The position numbers and the translations under genes were made by a program. The notes beneath the pieces are model-generated. The model was not told where the DNA came from. It saw only the letters and a program-made list of their open reading frames with translations, and did no database searches. A stretch of DNA of 26,736 nt from COE1 sp963596435 (lineage in GTDB: Bacteria > Bacillota > Clostridia > Lachnospirales > Lachnospiraceae): assembly GCA_963596435.1 (NCBI GenBank), contig CAVBMG010000042.1, positions 1-26,736 on the forward strand, in the 5' to 3' direction. The stretch's first letter is position 1. Each line of letters opens with the position of its first letter. Shown here one piece after another: positions 6,152 to 15,436 of the stretch.

Positions 6152-9100
6152 TTATTTCCTTGTGTTTGCATAGAATGCTTCGATCTGTGCCTGTTCAGCG
6201 CTTAAACCTTTTTCCTCCATCTGTACGATGGTCTTTAACATTCTATCGTAGTCATAAGGAATGATCTTCTTGAATTTAGGCAGGTATTCACCGAAGTTCT
6301 CCAGAATCTTCTTACCTTTTTCAGAATTGGTCAGAGCAACATGCTCCTGAATCATATCCTTTAATTCAATGACGTCATATTTGTTGGTAATCTCACTCAT
6401 GGATACCATCTCTTTGTTGACTCTCATATACAGGTCGTTGTCTTCATCCATGACATAAGCAATACCACCGCTCATACCTGCTGCGAAGTTCTTACCTGTT
6501 GTACCAAGTACAACCACACGACCACCTGTCATATATTCACATCCATGATCGCCGACACCCTCTACAACAGCGATCGCACCGGAGTTACGTACACAGAAAC
6601 GCTCACCGGCTACACCATTAATAAAAGCCTTACCGCTGGTCGCACCATAGAGAGCTACGTTACCGATGATGATATTCTCATCCTGCTTGAATGTACTTCC
6701 CTTAGGCGGATATACGATCAGTTTACCACCGGAAAGTCCTTTTCCAAAGTAATCATTGGAATCGCCGACCAGTTCCAGTGTCAGTCCCTTTGGAATAAAA
6801 GCACCAAAACTCTGTCCACCGGCGCCATTACATAATACTCGGAAAGTATCTTCCTCTAAGGTATCACCGAATTTTCTGGTAATCTCAGAACCAAGAATTG
6901 TACCAAAGGCTCTGTCTGTATTCATAACATCAACTTCAATGCTGCGCTTCTGACCTGTCTGGAGTGCTTTGTCAAGCTGCTTTAAGAGCACTCTTTCATC
7001 CATGGTCTTCTCTAATTCAAAGTCATATACCTGCTTTGGATCAAATACTGCCTTTTCCTTAGTATAAGGATTGCTCAGAATCTGTGACAGATCAAGCTTA
7101 GGTGTTCCTTCTGGAAGCTTATCCTTTACCTTCAACAGATCTGTTCTGCCGACTAATTCATCCACTGTTCTGACACCCAGAGCAGCCATATATTCACGAA
7201 GCTCCTGTGCAATGAACTTCATGAAGTTCATAACATATTCTGGCTTGCCTTTGAAACGCTTACGAAGCTCAGGATTCTGTGTTGCAATACCTACAGGACA
7301 GGTATCCAGGTTACATACACGCATCATGACGCAGCCCATTGTTACAAGCGGAGCTGTTGCAAAGCCAAATTCCTCTGCACCGAGCATAGCTGCGATTGCT
7401 ACATCACGACCACTCATCAGCTTACCATCTGTCTCGATACGTACTTTGTTACGAAGTCCGTTCTGAATCAGGGTCTGATGTGTCTCTGCTACACCAAGCT
7501 CCCAGGGAAGACCTGCATTGTGAATAGAACTCTTAGGTGCTGCACCTGTACCGCCATCATAACCGGAGATCAATACGACCTGTGCACCAGCCTTGGCAAC
7601 ACCGGCTGCGACTGTACCTACACCAGCCTCAGATACCAGCTTCACACTGATTCTTGCTGCTGTGTTGGAGTTCTTCAAGTCATAGATCAACTGTGCCAAG
7701 TCCTCGATAGAATAGATATCATGATGAGGTGGCGGTGAGATCAGACCTACACCAGGCGTTGAATGTCTGGTCTTGGCAACCCAGGGATAAACCTTACCTG
7801 CAGGCAGATGTCCACCTTCACCGGGCTTAGCTCCCTGTGCCATCTTGATCTGAATCTCCTGTGCGCTGACCAGATATCTGCTGGTAACACCAAAACGTCC
7901 ACTGGCTACCTGCTTGATTGCAGAACATCTGTTAAGTCCATCAGCGCCTATCTCCATTCTGTCAAGGTCTTCACCACCTTCACCACTGTTGGATTTACCA
8001 TGCAGGGTATTCATGGCGATTGCCAGAGTCTCATGCGCTTCCTTGGAAATAGAACCATAGGACATCGCACCGGTCTTGAAACGGGTCACGATACTCTCTA
8101 CACTCTCTACTTCATCGATTGGAACGCCTTTTTCAGGATAATTAAAGTCCATCAGACCACGCAGGTTCTTGATACTTGTCTCATCATTAACAAGCTTCGT
8201 ATATTCCTTGAACATCTCATAATTACCCAGTCTCGTAGACTGCTGTAACATATGGATGGTCGCAGGATTGTACAAATGCTCTTCCGCACCGCTTCTTGCC
8301 TTATGCTGTCCCGGATTATCCAGAGTCAGGTCTGTTGCCAGTCCCAATGGGTCAAATGCAAGTGAATGAAGGTCATCTACCTGCTTCTCAATATCCTTTA
8401 TGGACAGACCGCCTACCCTACAGACAGTATTGGTAAAGTATTTATCAATCACTTCTGCATTCAGACCAATTGCTTCAAAGATCTGTGAGCCCTGATAAGA
8501 CTGAATTGTAGAAATACCCATCTTGGAAGCAATCTTAACGATTCCATGAAGCACTGCATTGTTGTAATCATCTACTGCTGCATGATAATCCTTATCCAGC
8601 ATACCTGTCTCAATCAGCTCCTTGATAGACTCCTGAGCCAGATATGGGTTAACTGCACAGGCACCATAGCCTAACAGTGTTGCAAAATCATGTACTTCTC
8701 TTGGTTCTGCGGATTCAATGATCAACGCTACGCTCGTTCTCTTCTTAGTACGTACCAGGTGCTTCTGCATTGCTGATACAGCCAACAGAGAAGGTATCGC
8801 TACGTGGTTCTCATCTACGCCACGATCAGACAGAATAATGATATTTGCACCATCACGGTATGCTCTGTCTACTTCTACATACAGTCTGTCAATTGCACGC
8901 TCCAGACTTGTGTTCTTATAGTAAATAATAGGAATCTCAACTACCTGGAAGCCTTCCTTCTTCATATTCTTGATCTTCAAAAGGTCAGTAGATGTCAGGA
9001 TAGGGTTGTTTACCTTCAATACATGACAGTTCTGCTCACAATCCTCCAGCAGGTTGCCGTCTTTTCCAATGTAGACACTGGTGGAAGTAACAACTTCCTC

Positions 9101-10693
9101 ACGAATCGCATCAATAGGCGGGTTCGTTACCTGTGCGAACAACTGCTTAAAGTAATGGAACAGTGGATGATGTGTCTTTGCCAGTACAGGAAGTGGTGTA
9201 TCCACGCCCATTGCTGCAATAGACTCTGCACCATTTCTCGCCATAGGAAGGATGCTTGTCTTCAATTCCTCATAGGTATAACCGAATGCCTTCTGCATTC
9301 TCTGACGCTCTACATAGGAGAACTCAGGTACTTTCATATTTGGAATTTTAAGCTCTCTAAGCTCTACCAGGTTGGAATCCAGCCATGCACCATAAGGACG
9401 GCGTTTTGCATATTTTTCCTTGAGGGTATCATCATCTACCACTTCACCTTTTACAGTATCAACCAGAAGCATCTTGCCCGGACGAAGTCTGTCCTTCTTC
9501 ACGATCTTGGTCGGGTCAACAGGAAGAACACCGACTTCTGAGGAAAGGATCAACTGGTCATCAGAAGTAATATAATAACGGGAAGGACGCAGACCATTAC
9601 GGTCAAGCACTGCACCCATGATATCACCATCGGAAAAGACAATAGATGCAGGACCATCCCAGGGCTCCATCATGGTTGCATAGTACTGATAGAAATCTTT
9701 CTTGCTCTGAGACATGGTCTTGTTGTTAGCCCATGGTTCAGGAATCGTAATCATAACTGCAAGTGGAAGATCCATACCACTCATAACCAGAAATTCCAGT
9801 GTGTTATCCAGCATAGCGGAGTCAGAACCCTGTGCATTGACAACAGGGAGAATCTTGTGGAACTCACCCTTTAAGTGGTCAGATGCCATATTCTCTTCAC
9901 GGGCAATCATCTTATCCACATTACCACGGATAGTATTAATCTCACCGTTATGTACGATAAATCTGTTCGGATGTGCACGTTCCCAGCTTGGATTAGTGTT
10001 TGTAGAGAAACGTGAGTGAACCATTGCAATCGCTGATTCATAATCCTCGCTCTGCAGATCTGTAAAGAAAGAGCGGAGCTGTTTTACAAGGAACATACCC
10101 TTGTATACAATTGTACGGCTGTTAAGAGATACCACATAGGTATTATCAGAACTCTGTTCAAATACTCTTCTTGCAATATAGAGCTTTCTGTCAAAGTCCA
10201 GTCCTTTCTCAACATCTGCCGGTTTCTTGATGAATGCCTGCATAATGTAAGGCATACATTCTACTGCCTTATGTCCCAGTACGGAAGGTACACAGGGAAC
10301 TTCACGCCATCCAAGGAATTCCAGCCCTTCCTTCTCTACGATGATCTCGAACATCTTCTTCGCCTGATTACGTTTCAATTCATCCTGCGGGAAGAAGAAC
10401 ATACCGATACCGTATTCACGCTCTCCTCCAAGTTCAATGCCAAGAGGCTTGGTTACCTTGGAAAAGAATTTGTGGCTGATCTGTACCAGAATACCAACAC
10501 CGTCACCAGTCTTGCCTTCTGCATCTTTACCGGCTCTGTGCTCCAGATTCTCTACAATTCTGAGGGCATTTTCAACCGTTTCGCGGCTCTTCGTACCTTT
10601 GATGTTTACAACAGCACCAATACCACAGTTGTCATGTTCAAATTCTGCTCTGTGAAGCGGTGCTTCGGGAACATTCATTTTTGCATCAAACAT
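6152..10693 (-). CDS. gltB: glutamate synthase, large (alpha) subunit
   Basis: Hydrolyses glutamine in its N-terminal amidotransferase domain, channels the ammonia to the FMN domain and adds it to 2-oxoglutarate; with GltD this is the GOGAT half of ammonia assimilation. At 1513 aa it is full length. C23 in DNCGIGA is the amidotransferase nucleophile, so a 22-residue propeptide should be removed. The FMN/synthase domain includes GEGGED and the PGEGGHLPAGKV loop. C1121, C1127 and C1132 (MGC..RVC..DTC) bind the 3Fe-4S cluster. The C-terminal GXGXG beta-helix domain (from about 1250) is present. Start chosen at 10693, with AAGGAGA 7 nt upstream; the next Met (M6) is too far from it. Likely regulated by nitrogen status through the repeats upstream of its promoter. 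Confidence 0.98.
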   Translation of the reverse strand: MFDAKMNVPEAPLHRAEFEHDNCGIGAVVNIKGTKSRETVENALRIVENLEHRAGKDAEGKTGDGVGILVQISHKFFSKVTKPLGIELGGEREYGIGMFFFPQDELKRNQAKKMFEIIVEKEGLEFLGWREVPCVPSVLGHKAVECMPYIMQAFIKKPADVEKGLDFDRKLYIARRVFEQSSDNTYVVSLNSRTIVYKGMFLVKQLRSFFTDLQSEDYESAIAMVHSRFSTNTNPSWERAHPNRFIVHNGEINTIRGNVDKMIAREENMASDHLKGEFHKILPVVNAQGSDSAMLDNTLEFLVMSGMDLPLAVMITIPEPWANNKTMSQSKKDFYQYYATMMEPWDGPASIVFSDGDIMGAVLDRNGLRPSRYYITSDDQLILSSEVGVLPVDPTKIVKKDRLRPGKMLLVDTVKGEVVDDDTLKEKYAKRRPYGAWLDSNLVELRELKIPNMKVPEFSYVERQRMQKAFGYTYEELKTSILPMARNGAESIAAMGVDTPLPVLAKTHHPLFHYFKQLFAQVTNPPIDAIREEVVTSTSVYIGKDGNLLEDCEQNCHVLKVNNPILTSTDLLKIKNMKKEGFQVVEIPIIYYKNTSLERAIDRLYVEVDRAYRDGANIIILSDRGVDENHVAIPSLLAVSAMQKHLVRTKKRTSVALIIESAEPREVHDFATLLGYGACAVNPYLAQESIKELIETGMLDKDYHAAVDDYNNAVLHGIVKIASKMGISTIQSYQGSQIFEAIGLNAEVIDKYFTNTVCRVGGLSIKDIEKQVDDLHSLAFDPLGLATDLTLDNPGQHKARSGAEEHLYNPATIHMLQQSTRLGNYEMFKEYTKLVNDETSIKNLRGLMDFNYPEKGVPIDEVESVESIVTRFKTGAMSYGSISKEAHETLAIAMNTLHGKSNSGEGGEDLDRMEIGADGLNRCSAIKQVASGRFGVTSRYLVSAQEIQIKMAQGAKPGEGGHLPAGKVYPWVAKTRHSTPGVGLISPPPHHDIYSIEDLAQLIYDLKNSNTAARISVKLVSEAGVGTVAAGVAKAGAQVVLISGYDGGTGAAPKSSIHNAGLPWELGVAETHQTLIQNGLRNKVRIETDGKLMSGRDVAIAAMLGAEEFGFATAPLVTMGCVMMRVCNLDTCPVGIATQNPELRKRFKGKPEYVMNFMKFIAQELREYMAALGVRTVDELVGRTDLLKVKDKLPEGTPKLDLSQILSNPYTKEKAVFDPKQVYDFELEKTMDERVLLKQLDKALQTGQKRSIEVDVMNTDRAFGTILGSEITRKFGDTLEEDTFRVLCNGAGGQSFGAFIPKGLTLELVGDSNDYFGKGLSGGKLIVYPPKGSTFKQDENIIIGNVALYGATSGKAFINGVAGERFCVRNSGAIAVVEGVGDHGCEYMTGGRVVVLGTTGKNFAAGMSGGIAYVMDEDNDLYMRVNKEMVSMSEITNKYDVIELKDMIQEHVALTNSEKGKKILENFGEYLPKFKKIIPYDYDRMLKTIVQMEEKGLSAEQAQIEAFYANTRK

Positions 10694-10774
10694 CTTGCTT
10701 TCTCCTTTTCTTTCTATGTACTATGGGTACATTTTTCCAACTTCAAAATCTATGCAGTGCTTTGATTTTTTCTA

Positions 10775-10803
10775 ACTATACACCTTAGTTTTTTCCTTGT
10801 AAA
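10775..10803 (-). promoter_or_regulatory. sigma-A promoter of gltBD
   Basis: On the minus strand TTTACA (10803-10798), a 17-bp spacer and TATAGT (10780-10775), about 80 bp before the gltB start. The -35 is one base off consensus, which would allow activator control. Confidence 0.7.
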
Positions 10804-10812
10804 CAGGGCGTT

Positions 10813-10869
10813 TTCTGTAAATTGTCAGATTATTTGATAATATGTGTGTTCTGTATAAAATAGTCAGAT
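10813..10869 (-). promoter_or_regulatory. paired imperfect repeats upstream of the gltB promoter
   Basis: Two related sequences lie at 10813-10830 and 10849-10869, about 36-39 bp apart. On the minus strand both begin ATCTGAC and end ACAGAA, and each contains a TCTG...CAGA dyad (8- and 11-nt centres). They sit directly upstream of the -35, where a transcription activator such as a LysR-type GltC-like protein would bind. The regulator itself is not in the window. Confidence 0.5.
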
Positions 10870-10877
10870 AAAACAAT

Positions 10878-10925
10878 AAAAAAAGGCAACCAAAAATACG
10901 CTATATTAAACCGCCTTTGGTTACC
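10878..10925 (-). terminator. rho-independent terminator of the xpaC-telA operon
   Basis: 10916-10925 pairs with 10885-10894 (10 bp; the one mismatch becomes a G-U pair only in the minus-strand RNA) across a 21-nt loop, followed on the minus strand by seven T residues (10884-10878). This fixes the direction and places the end of the upstream operon about 110 bp after the CPBP stop. CGCTATATTA is repeated at 10899-10908 (loop) and 10931-10940. Confidence 0.75.
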
Positions 10926-11032
10926 TTGTTCGCTATATTAGATTTTTTACGTTTTCATCATTATAAAAAAAAATTTTTCATTTGTAAAGAGTAAATTTAT
11001 AATTTTGTGCGTTTTCCTGTTCTATTCATATA
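10926..11032. other. AT-rich gap between terminator and CPBP gene
   Basis: About 107 bp of very AT-rich sequence. I see no gene and no clear signal apart from the second copy of CGCTATATTA at 10931. The whole gap from gltB to the CPBP gene (10694-11032) is otherwise filled by the gltB promoter, its upstream repeats and the terminator. Confidence 0.5.
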
Positions 11033-11911
11033 TTATCTGGTCTTTCCATATAACAACGCTGTCAGGATTACAGACAACAGCAGGAAAAACACAAGAAACG
11101 GTATATACAGCAATGCAGAACTGCCACCCATCAGGCTGGATGCCACAAATACTACAATGTTCGCTGCCATATGAAATACAAGCGGTGCTGCAAAGCTCTT
11201 CACCCACTCATAGCACAGTGCCAACAGCACTCCCATGCATAATGCATATACGAACTGCGCCAGATTGCCATGAAAGCCGGCAAATAACACTGCTGTTACG
11301 ATCACGCTCAGCGGGATTCCAAAGAACCTGCGCATACGTGTATATGTCAGTCCTCTGAATACGACTTCTTCTACAAAAGGAGAAATCAGTCCATACAGAA
11401 TCAGTCCAAGCCATATAGGGACAGAATACTGGATAGCTTCTACTTTCTGATAACCCGGTGACTGTATCTGTATCATTCCAGCCAGAATATTCAGCGCCAG
11501 AGCCGAAGTGATGCCAAGTGATGCAGACAATGCAAGCGGTACTGCCTTATCTTTATCTGCTTTCATTCCATTCTTCACCCATGCAAAGAACTGCCTGAAA
11601 AGACTGCTGTCAATGTCAATCTCTCCGATTACATTCACTTCTTTGAGGAAGTCGTTCATCAGAAATGCAACAGCAAAGATACTTGCCAATGCATTGAGCA
11701 CCGCATTGATCTGATTACTGTGAACCGTTACCCAGTCTGCTATGGAGCTTACAGGCACTGATATGACCAGTAAGGATAATAGCAGCAATGCCGCAGTCTT
11801 AATGACCATATACAGAATGAACGGTTTCAGGATATACCATGCCTTTTCCAGTGGATGTGTGCGCTTTGGCTGTACCTTGGGTTCTCTGGGAGCTTTTAAT
11901 CTTCTACTCAT
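11033..11911 (-). CDS. CPBP family intramembrane glutamic protease
   Basis: Membrane protein of the CPBP (CAAX protease and bacteriocin-processing, Rce1-like) family, 292 aa with several hydrophobic segments (about 31-52, 70-90, 125-148, 165-180, 200-212, 218-235, 243-260 and 267-287). The metal-independent active-site motifs are present: EEVVFR (E181, E182, R186), FAGFH (H214) and HMAAN (H247, N251). In bacteria such proteins take part in bacteriocin self-immunity, peptide maturation or signalling; the substrate here is unknown. The N-terminus is basic and proline-rich (1-20), probably cytoplasmic. Its ATG overlaps the HAD phosphatase stop as ATGA, so translation is coupled. It is last in the five-gene operon, 110 bp before the terminator. 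Confidence 0.92.
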   Translation of the reverse strand: MSRRLKAPREPKVQPKRTHPLEKAWYILKPFILYMVIKTAALLLLSLLVISVPVSSIADWVTVHSNQINAVLNALASIFAVAFLMNDFLKEVNVIGEIDIDSSLFRQFFAWVKNGMKADKDKAVPLALSASLGITSALALNILAGMIQIQSPGYQKVEAIQYSVPIWLGLILYGLISPFVEEVVFRGLTYTRMRRFFGIPLSVIVTAVLFAGFHGNLAQFVYALCMGVLLALCYEWVKSFAAPLVFHMAANIVVFVASSLMGGSSALLYIPFLVFFLLLSVILTALLYGKTR

Positions 11912-12570
11912 AAGCTTCCCTGCAGCAAAAGTCGCTGCAGCTCCTCTACCGTATCTACAATATAGTCTGCGCCCGCATCTTCCAGTTCATGCTCACCGGC
12001 ATAACCGAAGCTTACGCCGATTCCCGTCAGTCCATGAGCTTTTGCTCCCTGAATGTCGAACTTGCGGTCACCGACCATGGCGACATCTTCCTTCTCATAT
12101 ACACAAGGAACCAACTGTCTGAGTGCTTCTTCTACAACTGCTTCCTTCGTTGCAAATCTGCCATCAAATTCGCTGCCCACTACGGTATCAAAATACTGTG
12201 CAATTTCAAAATGCTCAAGAATCCTGATAATCAGAGGTCTTGGCTTGCTGGACGCAATGGAAACCCTGCGTCCGGCATCCTTTAGAGCCTTTAATAATTC
12301 AGGAATTCCTTCTATAATCTCATTTTCAAAGATACCCTTCTCATCGAATCTCTCATGGTACTTGTCTATGGCACGCTTAATCTGTTCGTCATTAAAGCCA
12401 TAGAATTCCCGGAAGCTGTCTGCCAGAGGCGGACCGATAAAGGGCTCCAATTTGTCCAGATCGGGTTCTTTGATTCCTGCATCTGCCAGTGCATACTGCA
12501 CGCAGCTTGTAATTCCTACCTTGGGGTCTGTCAGTGTTCCATCCAGATCAAATAAAACATACTGAAACAT
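11908..12570 (-). CDS. HAD superfamily hydrolase (phosphoglycolate phosphatase-like)
   Basis: Soluble phosphatase of HAD subfamily IA, 220 aa. All four motifs are visible: DLDGTLTD (nucleophile D8, acid/base D10), motif II serine S107 in SIASSKP, motif III lysine K142, and GDRKFD (D168, D172) for magnesium. The cap domain lies between residues about 15 and 90. Relatives include Gph and PpaX, but the natural substrate cannot be told from sequence. The ATG follows the telA stop by 3 bp and the stop overlaps the CPBP start. The only ribosome binding candidate is a weak AAAAGG inside the end of telA, so expression probably relies on translational coupling. Its place in a TelA/VWA operon may mean a role in the stress system or simple co-expression. 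Confidence 0.9.
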   Translation of the reverse strand: MFQYVLFDLDGTLTDPKVGITSCVQYALADAGIKEPDLDKLEPFIGPPLADSFREFYGFNDEQIKRAIDKYHERFDEKGIFENEIIEGIPELLKALKDAGRRVSIASSKPRPLIIRILEHFEIAQYFDTVVGSEFDGRFATKEAVVEEALRQLVPCVYEKEDVAMVGDRKFDIQGAKAHGLTGIGVSFGYAGEHELEDAGADYIVDTVEELQRLLLQGSL

Positions 12571-12573
12571 ATA

Positions 12574-13701
12574 TTAATATACCTTTTCTATTCTCTGCAG
12601 AGCCTTCTCGCCTTCTTCTGTCAGAGCCTTGAACTCGTCAATTGTCTGACGTACTCTAGGCAGAGCTTCCTGCTTGTAGTTGCTGATGTCTTCCAGAGCT
12701 GCAAAAGTATCTGCAAATGCCTGCTTCATTGTATCAATGGAAATATTGGATTCGATAGCCTGCTTCTGAATCTCTGCGCCCTGATCCTTTAACATCTTGG
12801 AAGTAGCAGCGATCATGTTGTTGGTCGTCTCATTTAAGAGATTTACCTTCTCTAATACGATCTTCTGATGATACAGAGCACTTGCTACTGTAACTGCTAC
12901 ACGCAGAGCAGATACGGTTACTGTCTTGGCACGTTCTACGGAACGAATCAGCTCCAGATTATTTCTGCGGATGATTTCCATTGCAACGATACCCTGCTGA
13001 TTTACAGCCAGCATCTGTTCAAAGTCAAGGAGTCTCTGTCTGAGTGGAAGTAATATCTCTTCCTCTACGAACTTCACTCTGTCAGGGTCTGTGCCATCTG
13101 CCTTTGCTTTCTCAATGGCATTTGTTAAATATTCGTCAAGCTGTGTGCCCATTTCTACTTTTTCATTTAACTGCTTGGTCAGATCACGCATGGATGCCTG
13201 TTCCAGCTCCAGTGTTGTGTTGTCATTTTTCAGGGAAGTCTCTCCCTTATCCAGTGACTTGATGATATCGCCGATTGCCTTGTCAGAGTCTTCAAACTTG
13301 GTGAAATATCTTCTTACAGGATTGAATATCTTACCCAGAGGACCATTCTTAGCGAAGTCAATTGCAGAAGGGTCCAGATCTTTCATCTCAATTGTCAGGT
13401 CTTCCAGTCCCTTGGCTACATCTGCGCTGGCTCCTCCGAAATTACCCAGATCACCAACCTTGGTCTTTAACAGTTCATTCTTGGTTGCGGAATCCTTGAT
13501 CAGGTCTGCACCGAATGTCTCGATAGCTGTTGTCAGTTCTTTTCTTTCATCAAAAGAATTCAGATCTACTGTAAGGAAAGCATCTGCATTCTTACCAGCT
13601 ACCTCTGCGATAGCCTCTTTTCTCTCCGGAAGTGGGGCAAGCTCTGCCTTTACCTGTTCTTTAATTGCCGCTTCATCCGGCATATCCAATGAAAATCCCA
13701 T
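12574..13701 (-). CDS. TelA-like toxic anion resistance protein
   Basis: TelA/KlaA family protein, 375 aa, predicted cytoplasmic and largely alpha-helical with coiled-coil stretches. The family is named from tellurite resistance on plasmid RK2. Firmicute homologues (YceH type) are linked with cell-envelope stress and lantibiotic or tellurite tolerance, but no biochemical activity is established. Family hallmarks seen: NPVRRYFTKFE (about 127-137) and the conserved C-terminal helix ALRVAVTVASALYHQK with ETTNNMI. AAGGAGG lies 6 nt before the ATG and spans the stop region of the VWA gene, 10 bp away. TelA and XpaC-like genes are commonly adjacent in Firmicutes, as here with the VWA gene between them. 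Confidence 0.94.
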   Translation of the reverse strand: MGFSLDMPDEAAIKEQVKAELAPLPERKEAIAEVAGKNADAFLTVDLNSFDERKELTTAIETFGADLIKDSATKNELLKTKVGDLGNFGGASADVAKGLEDLTIEMKDLDPSAIDFAKNGPLGKIFNPVRRYFTKFEDSDKAIGDIIKSLDKGETSLKNDNTTLELEQASMRDLTKQLNEKVEMGTQLDEYLTNAIEKAKADGTDPDRVKFVEEEILLPLRQRLLDFEQMLAVNQQGIVAMEIIRRNNLELIRSVERAKTVTVSALRVAVTVASALYHQKIVLEKVNLLNETTNNMIAATSKMLKDQGAEIQKQAIESNISIDTMKQAFADTFAALEDISNYKQEALPRVRQTIDEFKALTEEGEKALQRIEKVY

Positions 13702-13711
13702 ATTGTCCTCC

Positions 13712-15403
13712 TTATAGGTTTGCGTTAAATAGATTCTTAATCTTATATACTACATCATCTGTGTCAGCATTGATGCTGGCTGCTTCATTGATTGCGGATA
13801 TCTGGGAAAGGGCATCGATATCTGCATTATAACCAATGGTATACACAGGGATGTTAAGTGCATCCAGCGGTTCTCTGATATCAGACAGATCATAGCCACG
13901 GTTGCTCTGTCCATCTGATAATACAAAGAGCATTGGTTTTGCATCAGTGTGTTCTGCCATTGCTTCCTGCAACAGATGAATACCTACTATAATTCCATCA
14001 AAAGTCGCTGTACCGCCGCCTGTTTCAAGGCTTTCTACGCCACCCTTGAAAGCGGACTGATGATTCAGGTCAAATTTCTCAACAGGTACATTGACTGTAA
14101 CATCATCACTGTAGGAGATCAGACCTACATAATTGTCTTTTCCGATGTATTTCATACCATTGATCAGAGACTGACGAAGCATGTTGATGGGTTCTCCATC
14201 CATACTTCCTGATACATCTGCTACAAATACGGCAATGACCGGCTTACCGTTATCCTTCTCTTCTTTCCAGAGTTCCTGGGCATTGAGAAGATCGTCTCCT
14301 GATACATCTCTCTGTTCACAGATATAATCATCCATACCATTAAAGCCATACTCTGTCGCCAATGCCTGCGCTTCATCTGTCAGACAGTAATCAGCAAACA
14401 TCTGCAGGATCTGGAGCTTCTCATCACTGATATTGCCCACTGCATAGAGTGGTCCGTCATGACGGAAACCAAATGGAACTGCCTTATATTTTCTCTGCAA
14501 CTCCTTATCATTCTGATAAGCCTGATACTCATAGATCAGACCTGTCAGAGAACCGGACTCTACAGCAATCTTCATCTGCGGCGTATTATATGCAACAAAA
14601 GGCACATTAGCCTGGAATGTCTGGAAACCTGCTATCGCCCCATCACTTAAAGGATCAGAAGGACTATAGGTCTGTAATGTACTGATCAGGAAGTTGAGAC
14701 CTGTAGAGCTGGCATAAGGATTCGTATATCCCATGGTAATCTCACCATTGGCAGTCGCCTCTACAACCGTCTTCAGATTCAATGCTCCATACTTCTTCAT
14801 CAGCTCATCATATGTATCATTCTGGAACATCAGAATAGGCACGTTGCCAACAAGTCTCTCTGCTACTGTCTGTACACGCACATCATCCGCTTCCAGCATC
14901 TTACCCCAGAATGCATTGGAGGGTGAGAATCCATCAGGTACATATTTGCCGGTGGCAATATATTCCATGGCAAGTCCTGAAGTGACATTTCTGATTCTGA
15001 CAGATACATCCTGTCCGTTCACCTGCATATCTTCACGATTGAACTTCTCTGCCATTTCATTCATCCAGCCATCCTTGTCAGAGCCTGAACGCTCCGGCGC
15101 TGTGAAGATCTCCACATACAGACTGGAATTCTCATTTACGGTAATCTCGTTTTTGTCAATGTCAGGAAGCTCATCCTCTTCCTGTGTGTCCAGCAGGTCA
15201 ACCTGTGATTTTACGGGATCTGCATATGTCACTTCAATGTTACGAAGCATCTTGTCAATACTGTTCGTAGCGGATTCCGTACTGATTGTCTTGGCAGATT
15301 TACCGATATTTCTCGTTGCATTGATACCGGCAAGTGCCAGTGCAAACACAACTACGGCAATCACAATGACCAGTATCGTTGTCTTACTGTTGCTTTTTTT
15401 CAA
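13712..15403 (-). CDS. membrane-anchored binding-protein/VWA domain fusion
   Basis: 563-aa surface protein. A basic N-terminus and one hydrophobic segment (about 9-29) act as a signal or anchor, putting the rest outside the cell. Residues about 93-360 resemble an ABC-transporter type solute-binding domain (PSNAFWGKML, GYTNPYASSTGL). Residues about 387-560 form a von Willebrand factor A domain with an intact metal site: DVSGS (396-400), T465 in GGGTATFDG and D497 in LSDGQSN. The combination suggests a ligand-sensing, metal-dependent adhesion or scaffold protein; the ligand is unknown. The start is TTG at 15403, with GGGAG 7 nt upstream; no ATG fits as well. It lies 33 bp after the XpaC-like gene and 10 bp before telA. 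Confidence 0.87.
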   Translation of the reverse strand: MKKSNSKTTILVIVIAVVVFALALAGINATRNIGKSAKTISTESATNSIDKMLRNIEVTYADPVKSQVDLLDTQEEDELPDIDKNEITVNENSSLYVEIFTAPERSGSDKDGWMNEMAEKFNREDMQVNGQDVSVRIRNVTSGLAMEYIATGKYVPDGFSPSNAFWGKMLEADDVRVQTVAERLVGNVPILMFQNDTYDELMKKYGALNLKTVVEATANGEITMGYTNPYASSTGLNFLISTLQTYSPSDPLSDGAIAGFQTFQANVPFVAYNTPQMKIAVESGSLTGLIYEYQAYQNDKELQRKYKAVPFGFRHDGPLYAVGNISDEKLQILQMFADYCLTDEAQALATEYGFNGMDDYICEQRDVSGDDLLNAQELWKEEKDNGKPVIAVFVADVSGSMDGEPINMLRQSLINGMKYIGKDNYVGLISYSDDVTVNVPVEKFDLNHQSAFKGGVESLETGGGTATFDGIIVGIHLLQEAMAEHTDAKPMLFVLSDGQSNRGYDLSDIREPLDALNIPVYTIGYNADIDALSQISAINEAASINADTDDVVYKIKNLFNANL

Positions 15404-15436
15404 TTGTATACTCCCTTCCTCTCCCCTGATGTAACA

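Noticed and set aside
6139..6171. 11-codon extension of GltD overlapping gltB
   Set aside because: GGAGGT sits 6 nt before the inner ATG at 6138, and MGKPTGF is the family start.
7763..8248. 161-codon plus-strand frame inside gltB
   Set aside because: It is antisense to strongly conserved GltB sequence, with no ribosome binding site or recognisable domain; other long antisense frames in addA, addB and the VWA gene were dropped for the same reason.
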